Shown here: piece after piece, positions 52,981 to 61,472 of the stretch | Position numbering within the stretch: position 1 is the first letter of the stretch | Layout of the letters: each line of letters begins with the position of its first letter | NCBI GenBank assembly: GCA_964440095.1 | Contig: CAYTPZ010000004.1 | Location: 1 to 64,000, forward strand | Length of the DNA: 64,000 nt | Direction of reading: 5' to 3' | DNA from: JACNKJ01 sp964440095 | GTDB taxonomy: Bacteria > Krumholzibacteriota > Krumholzibacteriia > JACNKJ01 | Notes under the pieces: generated by a model | The model's database searches: none | Told to the model about the DNA's origin: nothing | The model's input: only the letters and a program-made list of their open reading frames with translations | Translations under genes and position numbers: made by a program

Positions 52981-53904
52981 ATGGGCGTTTTTGATCGTTT
53001 CAAAAAGGGGCTGGGACGCTCCCGTGAAAACCTTGTGGGCAAGGTGGCCGAACTTTTCACCGGTCGTGAAAACTACAGCCCCGAAGTTTTCGAATCCCTA
53101 GAAGAACTGCTCATCGAATCGGACCTGGGCGTGGATCTCTCCCTGGATCTGGCCGAGAAGGTGGAAACGCGCCTGAAGAAGAGCAAGGTTTCCGGTGATG
53201 ACATCGACTCGGTGCTTACCCTCATGCGTGACACACTACGCGACGAACTCCAAGGATTGGCCGCGACGGAAGAGCCGAAAACCGGATCGCCACACGTGAT
53301 CTTTCTGGTGGGTGTCAACGGTGTGGGTAAAACCACGACCGCCGCCAAACTGGCCCGTTACTATCAGAGCGAGAGTAAGACCGTACTCATGGCCGCAGCC
53401 GATACATTCCGCGCGGCGGCGGTGGAGCAACTTGGAATTTGGGCGGAACGTCTGGGTTGCGACATGGTGGGGCACAAGACGGGCGCCGATCCTTCTGCCG
53501 TAATCTACGACGCTCTCAGTGCCGCCAGGTCCCGAGGGCGTGACGTGGTTTTGGTGGACACGGCAGGCCGCCTGCACAACAAGCAGCACCTAATGGAGGA
53601 ACTGTCCAAGATGCGCCGGGTTACCGCTCGCGAAGATGAAACTGCGCCCCACGAGGTATTGCTGGTACTCGACGCCAACACGGGCCAGAACGGCATCCAG
53701 CAGGCTCGTGTATTCAAAGAGGCCACCGATTTGACGGGCTTGGTCTTGGCCAAGTTGGACGGAACGGCCAAGGGTGGCGTGGTCCTGTCCATCGGACGTG
53801 AATTGGGAGTTCCCGTTCGCTACGTGGGACTCGGCGAAGGCCTGGACGATCTGGAGCCCTTCAACCCCGAACTTTTCGCGGAGGCCTTGCTGGCCCGGGA
53901 GTAA
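52981..53904 (+). CDS. ftsY: Signal recognition particle receptor FtsY
   Basis: 307 aa, short form without a long acidic A domain. The NG domain shows GVNGVGKTTTAAKLA (G1, ~res 112-126), DTFRAAAVEQL, DTAGRLHN and KLDGTAKGG, then VGLGEGLDDLEPF. It docks the SRP ribosome at the membrane. The ATG directly follows the smc stop, so it is coupled to smc. The SRP RNA is at 19.7 kb. Confidence 0.97.
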   Translation: MGVFDRFKKGLGRSRENLVGKVAELFTGRENYSPEVFESLEELLIESDLGVDLSLDLAEKVETRLKKSKVSGDDIDSVLTLMRDTLRDELQGLAATEEPKTGSPHVIFLVGVNGVGKTTTAAKLARYYQSESKTVLMAAADTFRAAAVEQLGIWAERLGCDMVGHKTGADPSAVIYDALSAARSRGRDVVLVDTAGRLHNKQHLMEELSKMRRVTAREDETAPHEVLLVLDANTGQNGIQQARVFKEATDLTGLVLAKLDGTAKGGVVLSIGRELGVPVRYVGLGEGLDDLEPFNPELFAEALLARE

Positions 53905-53907
53905 TGC

Positions 53908-55626
53908 ATGCTACTTCGCAAGCTTTCACCCGCCGCAAAATTCTTCCCCGTGCTGGCCCTGCTCGCCTTTGCGCTCTATGCGCCGATCCTGGGTGTTTTC
54001 TTCAGCCTCGACGATTTCGAATTCCTGTTGAGGGCATCAGGGGGAGAGCCCTGGCCCGACGGTTTCAGACGCATCCTCTCCACGCGCCTCTTCTTCAGCG
54101 CAGCCTGGGGTCTGTTCGCCGAGCGTGCGGAGTTCTATCACCTCATTGCTTTGTTGCTTCATCTTTCCAGCTCCTGGATGATCATCCTGCTCGCCCGACG
54201 CTTAAAACTGGCGTTCATGGGGGGCGTGGCGGCCGCGGCACTTTTCCTCGTTACGCCGGTGGCCTTCACCTCGCTGCATTGGATCAGCGGCATTCAGGAA
54301 TTGTCGATGACCTTCTTTGCATTGCTGGCCGCCTGGCTTGCACTGGGCAAAGGGATAAGGAGCGCCGTTCTATCTCTCATCGCCTTTGCCGCCGCATTGC
54401 TCTGCAAGGAGTCGGCGGCGCTTCTCTTGCCGGCGATGGCACTGCTTTTGCCGGGCAATCGCCAACGCCGAGTTTTGCTCGGCGCCGCTGGACTTGTCCT
54501 GGCAGCATTCTTGTTAAGCCTGGCGGGTGCGTATGCGCCCAAGCCTTCCGGCGATCCTTACGAAACTGGCTACGGCTTGAATCTGCTTTGGAATCTCCTG
54601 ACCTATCTGGCCTGGTTGGCTCGCTTCTGGGACTATTTCCCCGACCGTCTGCCGCAGTTTCAAAAGAGTCTGGCGCTCTGGGGGCTTGCTCTTCCCGCGA
54701 TCGCTCTCTTCGCATATTTGAGTTTGAAGTCGGCACGCGCTGCGATCCTGAAAGCCCTGGCAATCTTCCTATTGCTCCTTCTTCCGGTTTTACCGCTTCT
54801 TCGTCACAGCTATTTTTACTATCTGTACCTGCCTCTTGTGCCTATCTGGCTGCTACTGGGTGAGGGCTTGGCGAGGGTTTCGACTACTCGGAAGTGGATA
54901 CTGCTGGTTAGTATCTCTCTCATCGCTCTGGGAAGTTCCTGGCTCGCATCCGAGCGTCGGCACTCTGAGTTGGGCGGCGGGCTTTTGGAAGATCCCATGA
55001 TTCGATACGCCCAGCTTGCGGAGAACGCGGTGGATTCCGCAGTGGAAAGTGAAACTGCGCCGAAAGGCGATATGCTTATCCTCGTTCCATTTCTCGGAGA
55101 TAGTCAGAAACTCGGAGAGGGCTTGCGCGATGTGGAAGGCGGACGGAAGGTGCAGTTTCTTCCCGTGGATCGCGCGCTGCTTGCGGGGAGGGCGCTTCGG
55201 CTGTTTTTCCCGAATGTTGATCGTGTGGAGTTCGCCTACGAAGTTCCCTTGGGTGACAGGTGGCGAAACCAGCATGTCTGGTGGACATTCGGGCAGGGAA
55301 AATTGGGGACCTTGGGATTTGGTGAACAGGGCCGTCACGCGCTGGCTCGTTTACTTTTCGAGAAGGGTGAGCCGACCCGAGCGGCTCAGGAGATTCAATC
55401 ACTTCTGGATTTGTATCCGGATGATGCGAACCTGCTCTATGACTTGGGGCGATTGGAATTGGCGGCGAAAAACTCGGATGGCGCTTTGGAGGTTCTCAAT
55501 CGACTGGAAACCCTGGCCTCCCGGGAGGGTGCCGGTGATTCCCTCAAGAAGGCCTATCTAGATTTGCAGAAACTGTATGAGACAAAGCTTGGCCAAGCAC
55601 CTTGGCGCAAGAGAACCACGCGCTGA
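53908..55626 (+). CDS. Polytopic membrane protein, GT-C-like, with TPR tail
   Basis: 572 aa. About ten membrane helices in residues 10-340 with FSLDDFEFLLRAS in the first loop, the acidic motif common in GT-C glycosyltransferases using lipid-linked sugars. Residues ~350-470 are extracytoplasmic. The final ~80 contain a TPR-like pair (RLLFEKGEPTRAAQEIQSLL, LLYDLGRLELAAKNSDGAL). Function unproven. The last ~70 bp overlap, antisense, the remnant of a sorting domain (55554-55832), so the C-terminus may have been altered. Confidence 0.75.
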   Translation: MLLRKLSPAAKFFPVLALLAFALYAPILGVFFSLDDFEFLLRASGGEPWPDGFRRILSTRLFFSAAWGLFAERAEFYHLIALLLHLSSSWMIILLARRLKLAFMGGVAAAALFLVTPVAFTSLHWISGIQELSMTFFALLAAWLALGKGIRSAVLSLIAFAAALLCKESAALLLPAMALLLPGNRQRRVLLGAAGLVLAAFLLSLAGAYAPKPSGDPYETGYGLNLLWNLLTYLAWLARFWDYFPDRLPQFQKSLALWGLALPAIALFAYLSLKSARAAILKALAIFLLLLLPVLPLLRHSYFYYLYLPLVPIWLLLGEGLARVSTTRKWILLVSISLIALGSSWLASERRHSELGGGLLEDPMIRYAQLAENAVDSAVESETAPKGDMLILVPFLGDSQKLGEGLRDVEGGRKVQFLPVDRALLAGRALRLFFPNVDRVEFAYEVPLGDRWRNQHVWWTFGQGKLGTLGFGEQGRHALARLLFEKGEPTRAAQEIQSLLDLYPDDANLLYDLGRLELAAKNSDGALEVLNRLETLASREGAGDSLKKAYLDLQKLYETKLGQAPWRKRTTR

Positions 55627-55832
55627 GACTCTGTGAAATCCATCGCTTTCAATCTGACGAGATAGATCCCCGAGGGAAGTTCCTTCCCATCTTTCCCTCG
55701 ACCCTGCCAATCCAGATCGTATCGCCCGGCTTCGTGTTGGCCGGAGACGAGGGCGGATAGACATCTACCTTGAAGGTCATAAACCTTAAGCCGAATGGGT
55801 CCTGATTCCTTCAGCGTGAAACCAATCCGGCA
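55554..55832 (-). pseudogene. Remnant of a FlgD-like C-terminal sorting domain
   Basis: On the minus strand the frame reads RIGFTLKESGPIRLKVYDLQ, then GRYDLDWQGRGKDGKELPSG and IYLVRLKAMDFTESQRVVLL. This is the same fold pattern as the end of the C10 peptidase (TIQFDL...TIYDLEGRRV...GSGVYFSLL). The part before RIGF is cut by a stop, and after VVLLR the frame runs on into the end of the neighbouring gene until 55554. It has no start. A leftover of a secreted protein gene. Confidence 0.55.
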
Positions 55833-55866
55833 AGCTCAAGAGACAAATTCAGAATATCTTGACTGT

Positions 55867-57009
55867 TCATGACTCCTGCTTTTCCGCTTCGCCCTTTTTT
55901 CGCTGCCATGGATCGAACTTCTCGGGAATGCGGAAAGGCGCGATCTCGCTTTCCGCCTGCATGGGCTTGACCTCGATGACTTCCTCGGCCTCGCCGTCGC
56001 GCAAGGCTACCTTCACCCTGGCGTCACCCTTACCTTTGCCGTAGCGGGCCACCATGCGGGCCATGGTCATGCGCTCTTCAGCGCTGGGCTCATAGCCCGG
56101 ACGCAGCTGCGCCACGGCCAGAGGACCCAATACATCCACGGCCTCGATCTTCATGGTTTCTGGGAAGAAGTGGGTCAGGAAGTTGCACTCGGCTTCGTCG
56201 CGGGCCACCACGAGTTTGAGCTTGGGGCCCAATCGAAAATGTCGCCCCACTTTCATGAGCAGCACATCTTTGGCGTCAGGCGCGGCGTCATCTTCCAGAT
56301 GCAACAGATGATCATGGAAGCGGGAGGAGTAAACCTCGTCGGTGAGGTAGCAGCATCCACCGGCGGGGGAGGGCACATCTTTGAGCTCGGCGTCTCTGGC
56401 TAGCTTCAACTGAGGTTTGCGTGTGCGACCCTGCAGGCGAAGGAGTTGCTCTCGATCCACCCAACCTTCCCGCTCGGGAAGTGTGGCGGCGAGAAGCTGT
56501 GCGGATAAGGGGCGCAGCAATCGATCCTTGAGTCCCGCGTCCTTCTCGATCACCTTCATTGCGCGCAGGTGCTGGCTCATGGGACGCTGCCCAAGGACCT
56601 CGCCGGTGAAAACGAAATCGGCACTTTCCTCCTCCATGATCACGCGCGCGGCGTCGAGCATGTAGGCGCGACAGTCCACGCAGGGGTTCATGTTGGCGCC
56701 ATAACCGTGCTTGGGCTTGAGGATCACGCTCATGTAGTCCTGGGATATGTCCACCACGCGCACGGGCACGCCCAGGTCGGCACCCGCGCGAAGCGCTTCG
56801 TTGCGAAGACGCTTGGGATCTTGATCGGCGCCGAAGGATCCCATGGCCCGGTGATGGTCGCTACGACAGAACCCTGTCGAAAAGTTGATGGCCACCACTT
56901 CGATGCCCTGATCTCGAATGACCTTCACGGCCAGCGTGGAATCCAGTCCGCCGGAAACCAATCCGATGGCTTTCACGCGGCTTCCGTCGGGCTTGAGTCG
57001 AGCTTCCAT
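55867..57009 (-). CDS. PP-loop ATPase, MnmA/ThiI-like tRNA thiolation protein
   Basis: 380 aa. The PP-loop is GLVSGGLDSTLAVKVI (~res 17-32), followed by a conserved CVDC pair (~105-108) and a second Cys region GGCCYL (~215). The C-terminal ~130 residues (DVLLMKVGRHFRLGPKLKLVVARDE onwards) look like the NFACT-R type domain seen in a family of MnmA-like proteins paired with TusA. It probably adenylates a tRNA base for sulfur insertion. The exact nucleoside is unknown. The ATG at 57009 overlaps the tusA-like stop (ATGA). Confidence 0.8.
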   Translation of the reverse strand: MEARLKPDGSRVKAIGLVSGGLDSTLAVKVIRDQGIEVVAINFSTGFCRSDHHRAMGSFGADQDPKRLRNEALRAGADLGVPVRVVDISQDYMSVILKPKHGYGANMNPCVDCRAYMLDAARVIMEEESADFVFTGEVLGQRPMSQHLRAMKVIEKDAGLKDRLLRPLSAQLLAATLPEREGWVDREQLLRLQGRTRKPQLKLARDAELKDVPSPAGGCCYLTDEVYSSRFHDHLLHLEDDAAPDAKDVLLMKVGRHFRLGPKLKLVVARDEAECNFLTHFFPETMKIEAVDVLGPLAVAQLRPGYEPSAEERMTMARMVARYGKGKGDARVKVALRDGEAEEVIEVKPMQAESEIAPFRIPEKFDPWQRKKGEAEKQES

Positions 57010-57272
57010 CAGGCCACATCTCCGGTCTTGAGAATTCGAATGCGAATGGTGCGTCCTTCTTCTTCCATGGTCAACAGGCGCTGGCCCTGCCCTTGGCACC
57101 AGGCGGGAATATCCAGCTTCACTCCGATGTCGTCGCTGACGAGTTCGAGCACCTGACCCAGTTCCAGGTCGGCCATGGCCTTGGCGGTTTCGATCACCGG
57201 AACGGGGCAGTAGGTTCCGCAGGTGTCCAGCACGCGATCGGGACTATTTTCGGTGGACTGCTTATCGGGCAT
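57009..57272 (-). CDS. TusA-family sulfurtransferase
   Basis: 87 aa. The family motif CGTYCPVPVIETAKAM (~res 18-33) contains the persulfide-carrying Cys and the CPxP turn, followed by GQVLELVSDDIGVKLDIPAWC. TusA proteins hand sulfur to thiouridylases or other acceptors. It is coupled to the PP-loop gene by a 4-bp overlap, so it is the likely sulfur donor to that enzyme. Confidence 0.9.
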   Translation of the reverse strand: MPDKQSTENSPDRVLDTCGTYCPVPVIETAKAMADLELGQVLELVSDDIGVKLDIPAWCQGQGQRLLTMEEEGRTIRIRILKTGDVA

Positions 57273-57405
57273 ATCGCATCTCGTTCCAGATAGTTGAAGC
57301 AGGGGGCCAACGGAATCAAATTAGACACCTTTCCGCCCTTTGCCAAGGCCGTCATCTTGACAAAATCAGGCCCTGGAGGCAGCTTGTATCCACAATCTAT
57401 ACAAA

Positions 57406-57535
57406 GCCTTCGGGGCGGGGTGGAATTCCCCACCGGCGGTGATGGGCCCAGGCCCTCAGCCCGCGAGCGGCGCAAGCTGCTGATCCGGTGAAAATCCGGA
57501 GCCGACGGTCATAGTCCGGACGGGAGAAGGCAGGC
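57406..57535 (+). promoter_or_regulatory. FMN riboswitch (RFN element)
   Basis: The conserved blocks CTTCGGGGCGGGGTGGAATT, CCCCACCGGCGGTGATGGG, AGCCCGCGAGCGGC, GATCCGGTGAAAATCCGGAG and CCGACGGTCATAGTCCGGAC occur in the RFN order. P1 closes by CCTTC (57407-57411) with GAAGG (57526-57530). It precedes ribD, ribE, ribBA and ribH. TTGACA at 57357-57362 is a likely -35; the -10 is not clear. Confidence 0.97.
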
Positions 57536-57559
57536 GTGTCCCTATGGACCGCTCGCGCT

Positions 57560-57585
57560 CCCATGTCCCCAGGACTGGGTTTTTT
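57560..57585 (+). terminator. Expression-platform terminator of the FMN riboswitch
   Basis: CCCA-T-GTCC, loop CCA, GGAC-TGGG, then six T, 13 bp before the ribD ATG. FMN binding should favour this terminator and shut the rib operon. Confidence 0.75.
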
Positions 57586-57597
57586 CTTAGGGGTGTG

Positions 57598-58668
57598 ATG
57601 AGCCGGACCGCCCAAGACGATCTTCGCTGGATGCGCCGCTGCCTGGAATTGGCCGCGCGCGGCGGTCGTGCCGTGCAGCCCAATCCCCTGGTGGGTTCGG
57701 TCATTGTGAAAGATGGCAAGCTTATCGGTGAGGGATGGCACCACCGTGTCGGTGGACCTCACGCTGAGCGGGAAGCTCTCGCTGCCTGCCAGGAAGATCC
57801 TCGCGGCGCCACGATATATGTGAATCTGGAACCCTGCCATCTGCAGGGCCGAACACCTCCCTGCAGCATCGCCATTATCGAGGCCGGGCTCGCGCGTGTG
57901 GTCTATGCCATGGACGATCCCAATCCTTCCGAACAAGGAAGCAGCGCAAACCTGCTTCGCCAAGCAGGATTGGAAGTGGAATGTGGTCTGCTCGAAGAAG
58001 AGGCTCGCAAGCAAAACATCGCCTACCTCACGCTACAGGAAAAGGGTCGTCCCTACGTCACGCTCAAGAGTGCCGGCACGCTCAACGGAATGCTGGCTCG
58101 CGCCGATGGCAGCTCCAAGTGGATCACCGGAGAGGCCGCCCGTCGTGAAGGTCATCGTTTACGCGCGGAAGCCGGAGCCGTGGCGGTGGGAGCGGAGACC
58201 GCCAAGCAGGATCGCCCCAGGCTAGACCTGCGCCTAATCGAAGATGAAGCTTTACCGCCTCGGCCGGTGATTTTCGCCGGCAGATGTGTACCCGAACTTT
58301 CCCTGTTCGAATGGGAAAAGCGCTCGCCCATTTTACTTTCCGGAAGAAACGTAGAAGCGCCCGGGTATTGGAAGGTCCGAAAGATTCCGCAGGTCGAGAG
58401 AGGTGTAGACCTCTCCGAAGCGCTCTCCGCTTTGGCCGAGGAAGGCATCGCCCATCTCATGGTCGAAGGAGGAGGACGCCTGCTCACTTCCTTCATCGAA
58501 TCGGGTCTTTGGGATCGTTGGGAACATTTCGCAGCGCCCACCCTGTTTCCCGCGGATGGGCGACCCCTTTGGACCCTGCCCGGCGAGGGGCCCCGAGTTC
58601 GAATCGAAAGCATCAATCAGTGTGGCGAGGACGCGCACTTCTCACTCATCCCCGAAGGAGAAGCCTAG
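57598..58668 (+). CDS. ribD: Bifunctional riboflavin deaminase/reductase
   Basis: 356 aa. The N-terminal deaminase (~1-145) has HAEREAL and PCHLQGRTPPC, the zinc ligands. The C-terminal reductase (~150-356) has PYVTLKSAGTLNGMLA and MVEGGGRLLTSFIESGL. It carries out the second and third steps from GTP. The ATG at 57598 lies just past the riboswitch terminator, with AGGGG upstream. Confidence 0.96.
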   Translation: MSRTAQDDLRWMRRCLELAARGGRAVQPNPLVGSVIVKDGKLIGEGWHHRVGGPHAEREALAACQEDPRGATIYVNLEPCHLQGRTPPCSIAIIEAGLARVVYAMDDPNPSEQGSSANLLRQAGLEVECGLLEEEARKQNIAYLTLQEKGRPYVTLKSAGTLNGMLARADGSSKWITGEAARREGHRLRAEAGAVAVGAETAKQDRPRLDLRLIEDEALPPRPVIFAGRCVPELSLFEWEKRSPILLSGRNVEAPGYWKVRKIPQVERGVDLSEALSALAEEGIAHLMVEGGGRLLTSFIESGLWDRWEHFAAPTLFPADGRPLWTLPGEGPRVRIESINQCGEDAHFSLIPEGEA

Positions 58669-59331
58669 ATGTTCACAGGCATCGTGGAAGAAACCGGCAT
58701 CGTTCGCGAGATGCGCGAGGAAGGCGCTGGCAAGGTTCTAGTGGTGGAAGCCAAGCGCGTGATGGATGAACTGGCCGTGGGCGACAGCATTTCTGTTGCC
58801 GGCGTTTGCCAAACCGTTACGAAACTCGAGCAGAATCGCTTCGAGTTCTTCGCCATGGGTGAGACTCTACGCGCTACCAGCCTGGGTGAGATCGCGCCGG
58901 GTGCTGTCGTGAATCTGGAGCGCGCGCTCACGCCCAGCAGCCGCTTGGGTGGGCATTTCGTGAGCGGTCATGTAGATGGTAAAGCCACCATCCATTCCAT
59001 CACAGCTGAAGGGGAGTGGTCCACCTTCCGCCTGGTCATGGACCCTGAGCTTGTGGATCAGCTCGTGCCCAAGGGATCCATCAGCGTGGATGGTATTTCG
59101 CTTACCGTGGGTCCTGAAGTGATGCCCGACGGCTGCGAGGTCTACATCATTCCTCACACTTTGGAACATACGACTCTGGGTAAGGCGAAGCCGGGCGACA
59201 GCGTGAACATCGAAACAGATCTGCTCGGCAAGTACGTGATGCGCTACCTGGAAGAAGGCGAGAACAGCCGCAAGGACAGCAACCTCATGGGACTGCTCAT
59301 GTCACACGGATTCGCGGGGAAGAACGAATGA
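58669..59331 (+). CDS. ribE: Riboflavin synthase, alpha chain
   Basis: 220 aa, two similar lumazine-binding barrels: MFTGIVEETGIVREM starts the first and LGGHFVSGHVDGKATI the second, with SISVDGISLTVGPEV. It dismutates two 6,7-dimethyl-8-ribityllumazine to riboflavin. The ATG follows the ribD stop with no gap; the end overlaps ribBA by 4 bp. Confidence 0.96.
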   Translation: MFTGIVEETGIVREMREEGAGKVLVVEAKRVMDELAVGDSISVAGVCQTVTKLEQNRFEFFAMGETLRATSLGEIAPGAVVNLERALTPSSRLGGHFVSGHVDGKATIHSITAEGEWSTFRLVMDPELVDQLVPKGSISVDGISLTVGPEVMPDGCEVYIIPHTLEHTTLGKAKPGDSVNIETDLLGKYVMRYLEEGENSRKDSNLMGLLMSHGFAGKNE

Positions 59332-60533
59332 ACCAGGAATTCAAATTAGTGGAAGAAGCAATCGAGGAAATTCGCAAGGGCCGCATGATCGTTGTGGTGG
59401 ACGACGAGGATCGCGAAAATGAAGGCGATCTGATCATGGCCGCCGAAAAGGTGCGCCCGGAAGATGTGAATTTCTTTGCGCGATACGGACGTGGGCTCAT
59501 TTGTGCACCTGCTGAACGGGCACTGCTCGAGGGCCTCGATCTGTCGCCTATGGTTCAGCAGAACAGCAGCCGCATGGGCACGCCCTTCACCGTGAGCGTG
59601 GATGCTCGCGAGGGCACGACCACCGGCATCAGCGCCTCCGATCGAGCGCTCACCGTTCAGCTCATGGCCGACAAGCTGGCCACAGGCGAAGATTTCTCGC
59701 GTCCCGGTCACATCTTTCCTTTGAGCGCCGTGCCCGGTGGCGTGCTTCGTCGTGCAGGACACACCGAAGCCGCCGTGGATCTCGCCCGCCTGGCGGGTCT
59801 GCGTCCCGTGGGCATGCTCTGCGAAATTCTCAATGAAGACGGATCCATGGCGCGCCTCAAGGACCTGAAGATTTTCGCCGAAGAGCACAAGCTTGTGATG
59901 ATATCCGTGAAACAGCTCATCGCCTATCGTGTGTCGCGTGAAACCCTGGTGCGTCCGGTGGTGGACGTTGAGCTTCCCACTCATCACGGGCAGTTCCGTT
60001 TGGTGCTATTCGAAAACAACCTCGACGGCACTCAGCACATGGCCATGGTGAGGGGCGAGCCCGACAAGGACGAGGCGGCCATGGTGCGCGTTCATAGCCA
60101 GTGCTTCACCGGCGACGTGCTCGGCAGCAAGCGCTGCGACTGTGGCGAGCAGAGGGACAAGGCTCTGGACATCATCGATCACGAGGGCTCGGGTGTATTC
60201 CTCTACATGATGCAGGAGGGCCGAGGCATCGGGCTCATGAACAAGCTGCGTGCCTATGCTTTGCAAGATCAGGGAATGGACACGGTGGAGGCCAATCACC
60301 ACTTGGGCTTTGCCGCCGACCTGCGCGACTACGGCATAGGCGCACAAATTTTGCGCGAGCTGGGAGTGCGAAAAATCCGTCTACTCACCAACAATCCCAA
60401 GAAGATCGTGGGCCTGGAGGCCTACGGACTTGAGATCGTCGAACGGTTGCCCCTGGAGGTGCCGTCCCGGCGCGAGAACGAGCGCTATCTGAAAACCAAG
60501 AAAGAGAAACTTGGGCACATACTCGATATGTAA
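59328..60533 (+). CDS. ribBA: Bifunctional DHBP synthase/GTP cyclohydrolase II
   Basis: 401 aa. The DHBP synthase half (~1-200) has VVVDDEDRENEGDLIMAAEK and SRPGHIFPL, with RAGHTEAAVDLARLAG. The cyclohydrolase II half (~205-401) has SQCFTGDVLGSKRCDCGEQ, the zinc cysteines, and QEGRGIGLMNKLRAYALQ, and LTNNPKKI. Supplies both precursors for the pathway. Confidence 0.97.
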   Translation: MNQEFKLVEEAIEEIRKGRMIVVVDDEDRENEGDLIMAAEKVRPEDVNFFARYGRGLICAPAERALLEGLDLSPMVQQNSSRMGTPFTVSVDAREGTTTGISASDRALTVQLMADKLATGEDFSRPGHIFPLSAVPGGVLRRAGHTEAAVDLARLAGLRPVGMLCEILNEDGSMARLKDLKIFAEEHKLVMISVKQLIAYRVSRETLVRPVVDVELPTHHGQFRLVLFENNLDGTQHMAMVRGEPDKDEAAMVRVHSQCFTGDVLGSKRCDCGEQRDKALDIIDHEGSGVFLYMMQEGRGIGLMNKLRAYALQDQGMDTVEANHHLGFAADLRDYGIGAQILRELGVRKIRLLTNNPKKIVGLEAYGLEIVERLPLEVPSRRENERYLKTKKEKLGHILDM

Positions 60534-60592
60534 ATCTGAAATGAACTTGAACTAAGCGGGGGAATCACCTACCCCTTCTGCGGAGGTTCGAA

Positions 60593-61057
60593 ATGATCAT
60601 CGAAGGACAATTACGCGTAAACGGACAGCGCTTCGCCCTGGTGGTGAGTCGCTTCAATGATTTCCTCACTTCCAAACTGGCTGAAGGCGCCACCGACTGT
60701 CTTTTGCGCCACGGTGCTGAAGAGGGTAAAGTGGATCAGATCATGGTGCCCGGTGCTTTCGAGCTGCCCCAGGCCGCCAAGATGGTCGCGAACGGCGGAC
60801 ACTATGACGCGGTCATCTGTCTGGGCGCCATCATTCGCGGAGGAACGCCACACTTCGAATTCGTGGCGGCCGAAGCGAGCAAGGGCATCGCACAGATCGC
60901 ACTGAGCAGTGATATCCCGGTTACTTTCGGCGTACTTACCACCGATACCTTGGAGCAGGCCATCGAACGCAGTGGAAGCAAGGGTGGCAATAAGGGTTGG
61001 GAAGCCGCCATGACGGCCATCGAAATGCTGGATCTGGCCGGAAAGTTGAAGGAATAA
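60593..61057 (+). CDS. ribH: 6,7-Dimethyl-8-ribityllumazine synthase
   Basis: 154 aa. FALVVSRFNDFLTSKLAEGA, VPGAFELPQAAKMVA, CLGAIIRGGTPHFEFVA and PVTFGVLTTDTLEQAIERSG are the family blocks; the catalytic His is in TPHFEF. GCGGAGG precedes the ATG. Last of the rib genes and followed by nusB after one base. Confidence 0.97.
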   Translation: MIIEGQLRVNGQRFALVVSRFNDFLTSKLAEGATDCLLRHGAEEGKVDQIMVPGAFELPQAAKMVANGGHYDAVICLGAIIRGGTPHFEFVAAEASKGIAQIALSSDIPVTFGVLTTDTLEQAIERSGSKGGNKGWEAAMTAIEMLDLAGKLKE

Positions 61058-61058
61058 A

Positions 61059-61472
61059 TTGGGCAGACGAACCAAGGCCAGGGAGCTGGCCCTTCAATCG
61101 CTCTACGAGCTTGAGTTCCCCGAGAAGGATCTGGCGGAGGTTTTGCGTCAGCAGGCCGACCGCCGGGGAAGTCATTCCGAAAGCGAAGATTTCGCAGCAC
61201 GTTTGCTGGAGCGTGTCTACTCGGAGCGCGCTTCTCTGGATGCAAGCATCGACGCGCAGCTGGAGAACTGGGATCCAAGGCGAGTGAGCATAGTGCTGAG
61301 GAACATCCTGCGCCTGGCTTTGGCCGAGGGGCGTTATTTCCCCGAGCAACCTCGAAGTGTCATCCTGGATGAGGCGGTGACCCTTGCCCGCAAATTCGAT
61401 TCGGAAGATGGCTCGCGTTTCGTGAACGGCGTGCTCGACAAGCTTCTTTCCGACGAGGACTCCGCGGCATGA
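61059..61472 (+). CDS. nusB: Transcription antitermination factor NusB
   Basis: 137 aa all-helical protein. RRTKARELALQSLYELEF at the N-terminus and ILRNILRLALAEGRY, then VILDEAVTLARKFDSEDGSRFVNGVLD, are diagnostic. It binds boxA with S10. TTG start with AAGGA five bases upstream. ribH-nusB linkage is common. It overlaps the next gene by 4 bp. Confidence 0.96.
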   Translation: MGRRTKARELALQSLYELEFPEKDLAEVLRQQADRRGSHSESEDFAARLLERVYSERASLDASIDAQLENWDPRRVSIVLRNILRLALAEGRYFPEQPRSVILDEAVTLARKFDSEDGSRFVNGVLDKLLSDEDSAA

